Source: Promethearchaeota archaeon
Lineage (GTDB): Archaea; Asgardarchaeota; Lokiarchaeia; Sigynarchaeales; SOKP01
DNA length: 10,022 nucleotides
Assembly (NCBI GenBank): GCA_019894735.1
Contig: JAGXOB010000082.1
Span: forward strand, 1 to 10,022
Direction: 5' to 3'
Part shown: positions 5,714 to 10,022 of the stretch, piece after piece
How the letters are laid out: each line of letters starts with the position of its first letter
Position numbering within the stretch: position 1 is the first letter of the stretch
Translations under genes and position numbers: made by a program
Notes under the pieces: model-generated
Database searches by the model: none
Seen by the model: the letters and a program-made list of their open reading frames with translations, nothing else
Told to the model about the DNA's origin: nothing

Positions 5714-6286
5714 TTAAATTTCTTTAATTAATTTTTTAATTATTGCTATCAGTTTATCTGCTTCAATTTTTAGTGTTCTAGTTAAATTAATTTCAAAGAA
5801 AGGTAGATCAATGTTATCCGATCGTTCTTCGAGAGATAATTCATTTTCTTTGTAGAGTTTTAAATCTTTAAATCCCTCAAGGCTTTCAGGGACAAAGCCT
5901 ATCATAAAAACATTTAAATTTGGTAATTTTTCTACAACTAAATCAACTACAATGTGAACAGGGATAGTATGAGTAGAAATTGGCACATATTCACTAATAG
6001 ATTCACGTTCCAATATTGAAATCGTTCCCGGAGGTTTATTTACAGTGCAAGTGTCAATAAGAATTAGAAATTCAGGTTTGAAATCAATAACATCATCAAT
6101 TCGAGCCATCGGATCTGTTCCAGCGTTTATGAATAAAACCTTTTCATTACCAGAATATGGAAGAAGCTCACTAATAATATAAGGTCCAACACCGTCATCG
6201 CTTAATTTCTCTTCTCCAATCCCCATAAAAACTATACCTTTACATCCGCTAAGCTTATTTAAGAGTAAGCTGTAAAAATCATCCAT
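5714..6286 (-). CDS. HycI-type [NiFe]-hydrogenase maturation protease
   Basis: The 190-residue protein matches the peptidase A31 family, which trims the C-terminal tail of the hydrogenase large subunit after nickel insertion. It has MGIGEEKLSDDGVGP (21-35), where E. coli HycI has GNSMMGDDGAGP; FINAGTDP (52-59); LILIDTCTVNKPPGTISI (74-91); and STHTIPVHIVVDLV (104-117). The three nickel-sensing ligands of HycI (Asp16, Asp62, His90) correspond to Asp31, Asp78 and His106, so the metal site is intact. The usual Asn after the first glycines is Glu25 here. A tail of about 25 residues extends beyond the typical HycI length. Using the internal Met21 would remove the first strand, so the ATG at 6286 is preferred. 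No hydrogenase structural gene is in the window, so the substrate is encoded elsewhere. Confidence 0.85.
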   Translation of the reverse strand: MDDFYSLLLNKLSGCKGIVFMGIGEEKLSDDGVGPYIISELLPYSGNEKVLFINAGTDPMARIDDVIDFKPEFLILIDTCTVNKPPGTISILERESISEYVPISTHTIPVHIVVDLVVEKLPNLNVFMIGFVPESLEGFKDLKLYKENELSLEERSDNIDLPFFEINLTRTLKIEADKLIAIIKKLIKEI

Positions 6287-6367
6287 AACAATATTATAAA
6301 TTAATTATTTTAACATTAATTTTTGTGTTTCAGTTAATTTTTTTTTTTACTCTACTATTTTTTTATT

Positions 6368-7249
6368 ATGAAAATTTTAAATGGGAAAACCATAATAATC
6401 ACCGGTAGTGGAAGAGGCATCGGAAAAAGTATAGCAATAGCATTTGCAAAAGAAGGTGCTAATGTTGGCTTAGTTGCGAGAACAATTGATGAACTAAATG
6501 AAGTTAAACACGAAATTATTGGTTTAGATACTGGAGTGAAGGTATCAGTTAAAACTGCGGATGTCACAAAATACGACGAAATTGAGAGTGCATTTAAGAC
6601 ATTTTATGAGGACTTGGGAGAATTTAACGGAGTCATTGCTAATGCAGGCTATTCACGGATGTGGGATAGCCATGATTTCGACAGTAATAAATTTTCTGAG
6701 ATTATAAATATAAATGTTTCGGGTGTATTTTACACCTTTAAAGCTGCCTTTCCTTACTTAAAGAAGGATGATAAGAAAGAAAAAGCAAGATTTATTATAA
6801 CTGGAAGCGCTGCTTTCACTAACCCCATGCCAAAATTTGCTGCATACACAGCAAGTAAGTATGCTGTTGTAGGGTTGCAAAGATCCCTTGCTATAGAGTA
6901 TAAGAAAGAGAATATTAATTTTAACATGATTTTACCCACTATGGTAGATACACGTTTGGCGAGAGGAAGAAAAGCCGGAGATGGCAATAAACCTCCAAAT
7001 GTTATGAATCCTCAAGAGCTTAATGATTATTACACATTTCTCATGAGCGAGGATGCTAATAGACTTGATAACGCCCTTATATTTACTAATGATTTCGATG
7101 AAGTTAAAAGTTTTTTATTAAAAGCTCCTTCCGGAAAGAACGAGAGTTGGGATGTATTCAAAGAGTATCTTGAAGAAAACGCACCGAATACATTTGCCAA
7201 TGTAAAAAAACTAGGAAAATTAGTCGATTTTATCATAAAAACTTCCTAA
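6368..7249 (+). CDS. Short-chain dehydrogenase/reductase (classical SDR)
   Basis: A 293-residue Rossmann-fold oxidoreductase has every classical SDR element. The cofactor loop TGSGRGIG is at 12-19, the acidic ADVT at 64-67, NAG at 92-94, and Asn116 in the fourth helix. The catalytic Ser147 and the Tyr160-x-x-x-Lys164 pair (YTASK) are present. Arg38, just after the second strand (GLVAR), favours NADP(H) over NAD(H). The region after residue 195 is about 40 residues longer than in the common 250-residue enzymes and is rich in charged residues. It would form the substrate lid and a C-terminal extension, so the substrate cannot be read from sequence. It is divergent from the hydrogenase protease with 81 bases between the start codons, and no pathway neighbour helps. 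A T-rich stretch follows the stop codon. Confidence 0.85.
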   Translation: MKILNGKTIIITGSGRGIGKSIAIAFAKEGANVGLVARTIDELNEVKHEIIGLDTGVKVSVKTADVTKYDEIESAFKTFYEDLGEFNGVIANAGYSRMWDSHDFDSNKFSEIININVSGVFYTFKAAFPYLKKDDKKEKARFIITGSAAFTNPMPKFAAYTASKYAVVGLQRSLAIEYKKENINFNMILPTMVDTRLARGRKAGDGNKPPNVMNPQELNDYYTFLMSEDANRLDNALIFTNDFDEVKSFLLKAPSGKNESWDVFKEYLEENAPNTFANVKKLGKLVDFIIKTS

Positions 7250-7252
7250 TAA

Positions 7253-7269
7253 TATTTTTACGGGTTTTT
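7253..7269 (+). terminator. T-rich terminator after the SDR gene
   Basis: ATTTTTACGGGTTTTTG lies just past the TAA at 7247-7249 and carries two five-T runs on the coding strand. This is the kind of tract used for archaeal intrinsic termination. No strong hairpin is seen. Confidence 0.35.
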
Positions 7270-7295
7270 GAATCCACTCATAAAGCTTCTCTCAC

Positions 7296-7316
7296 TTAAA
7301 GAATTAAATTCTTTAA
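7296..7316. promoter_or_regulatory. Perfect 21-nt palindrome at the promoter of the EndA-like/PIN-ATPase operon
   Basis: TTAAAGAATT, a single central A, then AATTCTTTAA make two perfect 10-base arms. The right arm overlaps a TATA-like TTTAATTAT (7312-7320) centred about 28 nt before the ATG at 7344. A dimeric repressor bound here would block TBP/TFB, so an operator is the natural reading. A short RNA hairpin ending the SDR transcript is the other reading. Confidence 0.45.
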
Positions 7317-7343
7317 TTATTGTGTGTTTTGATAATATAGAAC

Positions 7344-7952
7344 ATGAACGAAATATCGAGTGAAAAAGCAGAGAAAGCTCAATTTGAAGGAATTATTGAG
7401 AATGGAAAAGTCGTAATTTCTGATAAGGATGGTATTGAAGAATTTTATCATAATTCTTACATCGGTACCTTGGATAAAGATAGTGAAAATGAAGAGTCTT
7501 TAGTTTTAGAACCAGTAGAAGTTTTACTATTATGTGAAAGAAATCGTATACTAATATATTCAAATAATAACAAAGAAGACGATAACCTATACGATTTTGA
7601 GGGTTTATTGACATTTTTTTCGCAATTTGACGATCGCTTGTGGCAAAAATATATTATATACATGGATTTACGGAAGAGAGGTTATATCGTACGAAGTGGA
7701 TATGGAGAAGGCCTTGATTTTCGAGTTTATAAGAGAGGGGCTGACTTTGAAAAAGATTCAGCAAAATTTTTAATATATCCTGTTTTTGAAGGTTATCCAA
7801 TAGATTTGAAAGATCTTGATAAAATGTCACGCGTAGCGATGAGTTCGCGTAAAGATTTAATAGTTGCAACAGTAGATCGGCTGAGCAAACCAATATATTA
7901 TAGCGTAAATAAGTTTGAAATTATGAATAAGGTAGAAGGAAGCGAAGAATAA
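7344..7952 (+). CDS. tRNA-splicing endonuclease (EndA) family protein lacking the catalytic histidine
   Basis: The 202-residue protein has the two-domain EndA layout and a full-length size (a homotetramer subunit is about 180 residues). The N-terminal domain (about 13-95) carries LEPVEVLLLCERNRILIYS, the usual LSxxEAxYLxxxGxI stretch. The C-terminal nuclease domain starts at YIIYMDLRKRGYIVRSGYGE (103-122). Archaeal EndA cuts tRNA introns and other bulge-helix-bulge RNAs with a Tyr-His-Lys triad. Tyr129 (DFRVY) and Lys170 (SSRKD) are present. The histidine expected around 137-140, usually followed by a small residue and YLV, is replaced by EKDSAKFLI. There is no histidine anywhere in the C-terminal domain. 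It may therefore be a structural subunit of a heteromeric enzyme, or use altered chemistry. It is co-transcribed with the PIN-ATPase, whose ATG follows the stop by one base. Confidence 0.8.
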   Translation: MNEISSEKAEKAQFEGIIENGKVVISDKDGIEEFYHNSYIGTLDKDSENEESLVLEPVEVLLLCERNRILIYSNNNKEDDNLYDFEGLLTFFSQFDDRLWQKYIIYMDLRKRGYIVRSGYGEGLDFRVYKRGADFEKDSAKFLIYPVFEGYPIDLKDLDKMSRVAMSSRKDLIVATVDRLSKPIYYSVNKFEIMNKVEGSEE

Positions 7953-7953
7953 G

Positions 7954-9612
7954 ATGCCAAACAAATATGCGATTGATACTTCTATAATCTTTAATGGTCT
8001 CATCCTAAATTTAATAATCGATGAGGAATTAGGAGTAAAGCCTGAAATTTTCGTTTCAAACATCGTAATAGCGGAAATCGAATATAGAACCAATATTCAA
8101 AAAGAAATTGGCTTCTATGGTCTAAATGTGTTAAAAGAATTAAGAAGGTTACATAACGAGGAAAGAATAACTCTTCATATTGTAGGAAAACGCCCGACTA
8201 GAGAAGAGATAAAAATGAGTCCTGGAGGAGAACTTGATGCTCTTATCAGAAAATCAGCTTTAGAACATAATGCAACCTTGATTACAGCGGATAGAATACA
8301 AGGAGATGTAGGTATTTTTGAGGGGGTTGAAGTTATGTATGTGAAAGAAAAAACTCTTATAGAAAATGGACCGCTCTCGCTTAAACTACTTGAATATTTT
8401 GACGATACAACTATGAGCGTGCACCTTAAAAGAGGGTTACCCCCCTATGCTAAGAAAGGAAGCCCCGGAAATTGGTTTCTGGAAAAAATAGGAAGCGAAA
8501 AAATATCTGCTAAATTAATAGAGGAAATTGCTATCGAAATAATAGAAATGGTTAGAGAGGATGAGCATTCTTTCGTCGAAATTGAAAAGATTGGTGCTGT
8601 CGTTGCTCAATTAAGAGAATTTAGAATCGTAATAACGCGCCCTCCATTTTCTAATGATGTTGAAATCACAGCTGTGCATCCACTTGTTTCTCTTTCATTA
8701 GAAGATTATGATATTGATGCGAGACTTCATAAAAGATTAGAAAAAGCAGAAGGAATATTAGTATCTGGAGCTCCAGGGGCCGGAAAAAGCACTTTTTCAG
8801 CAGCATTAGCGAATTTTTATTTAGAACAGGGTAAAGTCGTAAAAACTCTAGAAAGCGTTCGTGATTTGCAGGTAAAAGAAGAAATCACTCAATATACTAA
8901 ATTAGAAGGGAGTCTTGAAAATTCTGCTGATATTCTACTGCTAGTAAGACCTGATTTTACTATTTTTGATGAAGTTCGAACAACTAAAGATTTTCAAATT
9001 TACGCTGATTTTCGTCTGTCTGGTGTAGGGATGGTTGGAGTTGTTCATTCCTCGTCGGCTATTGACGCAATTCAAAGATTTATAGGCCGAATTGAGCTTG
9101 GAATGCTTCCTTCAATAATAGATACGATTGTTTTTATTAAGGGTGGAGATATATCTACGGTATTAATTATTAAAATGACAGTAAAAGTCCCATATGGATT
9201 TAGAGACAAAGATTTAGCAAGACCTGTGGTTGAAGTCAGAGAATTCAAAACTGAGCGTCTTGCTTATGAGATTTATTCCTTTGGTCAAGACATAGTAATT
9301 AATCCGATAAATCCTGTTGATCACACAAATTCTTTTAGGGGTAATGAACAATATAGAGGAGAAAAATTAAGAAGAAGGAGAGAAGAAAAACAGATTGAGT
9401 TAGATATTGAAATTACGAAACAAAAAGTAATTCTAAAAGCAAGTCCTGAATACGCAAGTAGTAATCTTATTGTTTACGCTAGCGGTCAGGAAATTTTTAC
9501 TGGTTCTTTGAGTCGCTCAAGCATCATATCCCTCTCTCTTTCAAATAAAGAAGGAAGGAGAGTTCTAAAAGAATACGATAGAAATAAAAAATTTTATGGA
9601 ATTTTAAAATAA
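7954..9612 (+). CDS. PIN-domain ATPase, PINA/COG1855 family (PIN, KH-like, secretion-type ATPase)
   Basis: The 552-residue product has three parts. Residues 1-130 are a PIN domain with the acidic set Asp8 (AIDTSII), Glu41 (IAEIE), Asp95 (GGELDAL) and Asp113 (ITADR). Residues about 255-440 are a VirB11/PilT-like ATPase. It has Walker A GAPGAGKST (272-280), Walker B DFTIFDE (334-340), the VVHSSSAIDAIQRF box (363-376) and DLARPVVEV (420-428). Residues about 483-535 resemble the C-terminal KH-like domain, after a basic GEKLRRRREEK linker. In Sulfolobus islandicus the family member PINA moves Holliday junctions and binds Hjc and Hjm; nuclease activity of the PIN part is less clear. The HAT-type motif reads HSS here. 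The ATG follows the EndA-like stop by one base, with GAAGGA at 7935-7940 as a possible ribosome site, so translation is probably coupled. Confidence 0.88.
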   Translation: MPNKYAIDTSIIFNGLILNLIIDEELGVKPEIFVSNIVIAEIEYRTNIQKEIGFYGLNVLKELRRLHNEERITLHIVGKRPTREEIKMSPGGELDALIRKSALEHNATLITADRIQGDVGIFEGVEVMYVKEKTLIENGPLSLKLLEYFDDTTMSVHLKRGLPPYAKKGSPGNWFLEKIGSEKISAKLIEEIAIEIIEMVREDEHSFVEIEKIGAVVAQLREFRIVITRPPFSNDVEITAVHPLVSLSLEDYDIDARLHKRLEKAEGILVSGAPGAGKSTFSAALANFYLEQGKVVKTLESVRDLQVKEEITQYTKLEGSLENSADILLLVRPDFTIFDEVRTTKDFQIYADFRLSGVGMVGVVHSSSAIDAIQRFIGRIELGMLPSIIDTIVFIKGGDISTVLIIKMTVKVPYGFRDKDLARPVVEVREFKTERLAYEIYSFGQDIVINPINPVDHTNSFRGNEQYRGEKLRRRREEKQIELDIEITKQKVILKASPEYASSNLIVYASGQEIFTGSLSRSSIISLSLSNKEGRRVLKEYDRNKKFYGILK

Positions 9613-9643
9613 TACTTTCTTTCCATAAAAAACCTAATTCTGA

Positions 9644-10022
9644 TTATTTGGCTAATGCTTTTCGGGCTCTATTTATATCGTCAACTCCAATTACTAACTT
9701 GTTATGTTCAGCTAAGTAGATTAGGTCAATGTTAACACCAACGTTGCCTATTTTACGAGCCATCTTCCCTCCAGATCCGGGTTTACCTGCAACATGACCA
9801 ATATCCATGACGAGCACTTCACGTACAGCACTTACTTTAAAACCTGCTGATTCGAGCACATAGCGAGCAATAGTATCATCTTCTACTAAAATGTGGATAA
9901 TAGCATCATCATTAAGGGGAATTCCACATAATCCTTCCATGTTGATACCATTCTTGCCAAGGATCTCCCCCATATCAGCTAGTGTTCCTGGGCTATTTTC
10001 CAAAATTACAGCTATATCTTTC
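9644..10022 (-). CDS. Tandem ACT-domain protein (5' end just beyond the window)
   Basis: The visible 125 residues form two ACT domains, the ligand-binding fold usually used to sense amino acids. Domain 1 runs from KDIAVILENSPGTLADMGEI to ARYVLESAGF, and domain 2 from REVLVMDIGHVAGKPGSGGK to the end at RKALAK. Stand-alone double-ACT proteins of about 130-140 residues form the COG4747 family, of unknown exact function. An internal TTG (10003) could be taken as the start, but the frame continues upstream as K-D-I-A-V-I, the first strand of the ACT fold. The last base of the window is compatible with an ATG directly before that lysine. So the true start most likely lies one codon outside the window. 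It converges on the PIN-ATPase with 31 bases between stops. It may regulate amino-acid metabolism allosterically; no target gene is adjacent. Confidence 0.8.
   Translation of the reverse strand, partial: KDIAVILENSPGTLADMGEILGKNGINMEGLCGIPLNDDAIIHILVEDDTIARYVLESAGFKVSAVREVLVMDIGHVAGKPGSGGKMARKIGNVGVNIDLIYLAEHNKLVIGVDDINRARKALAK

Noticed and set aside
6754..6987. Minus-strand open frame inside the SDR gene
   Set aside because: It lies wholly within a well-supported SDR coding region and has no recognisable motif or start signal.
7393..8093. Several minus-strand open frames across the EndA-like gene and the start of the PIN-ATPase gene
   Set aside because: They are antisense to two strongly supported genes and encode low-complexity or leucine- and tyrosine-rich sequence, with no family resemblance.
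10001..10003. TTG at 10003 as start of the ACT-domain gene
   Set aside because: The frame continues upstream through K-D-I-A-V-I, the first strand of the ACT fold, to the window edge.

Overview
The window is AT-rich archaeal DNA, most likely from an Asgard archaeon of the Lokiarchaeia type. Four things point there: a ubiquitin-like protein ending in a bare Gly-Gly; a fragment of a conserved protein family I associate with Lokiarchaeota; archaeal-only informational genes (a tRNA-splicing endonuclease family protein and a PINA-type PIN-ATPase); and BRE/TATA elements sited about 26-31 nt upstream of several start codons, as expected for leaderless or short-leader archaeal transcripts. The lineage is inferred from gene content, not from a marker phylogeny.

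Layout. Positions 1-673 (minus) hold the N-terminal part of the Asgard-type membrane-anchored protein, cut by the left edge. Positions 801-2150 (minus) encode a winged-helix regulator with two C-terminal zinc ribbons, with a good promoter just upstream. Divergent from it, at 2392-2643 (plus), lies the ubiquitin-like reading frame. It is intact to its terminal Gly-Gly but has no in-frame ATG, GTG or TTG at its 5' end. A redox block follows on the plus strand: a DUF362/2x[4Fe-4S] protein with a C-terminal membrane anchor (2725-3954), a fused double-flavodoxin protein with one Isf-type cysteine motif (4104-5495), and a 58-residue protein of unknown role (5522-5698).

A HycI-type hydrogenase maturation protease (5714-6286, minus) converges on that block and is divergent from a short-chain dehydrogenase/reductase (6368-7249, plus). 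An apparent two-gene operon follows, preceded by a perfect 21-nt palindrome: an EndA-family protein lacking the catalytic histidine (7344-7952) and, one base later, a PIN-KH-ATPase of the PINA/COG1855 family (7954-9612). A tandem ACT-domain protein (9644 to the right edge, minus) closes the window.

Functionally the window mixes an anaerobic redox theme (ferredoxin-type DUF362 protein, flavoprotein, hydrogenase protease) with nucleic-acid processing (EndA-like, PINA-like) and protein modification (ubiquitin-like). I see no tRNA, rRNA, CRISPR array, insertion sequence or phage gene, and no gene-free stretch longer than 300 bases. The items most worth a second look are the ubiquitin-like gene with its abnormal start, the EndA homologue without its histidine, and the fused flavoprotein beside a tail-anchored iron-sulfur protein.
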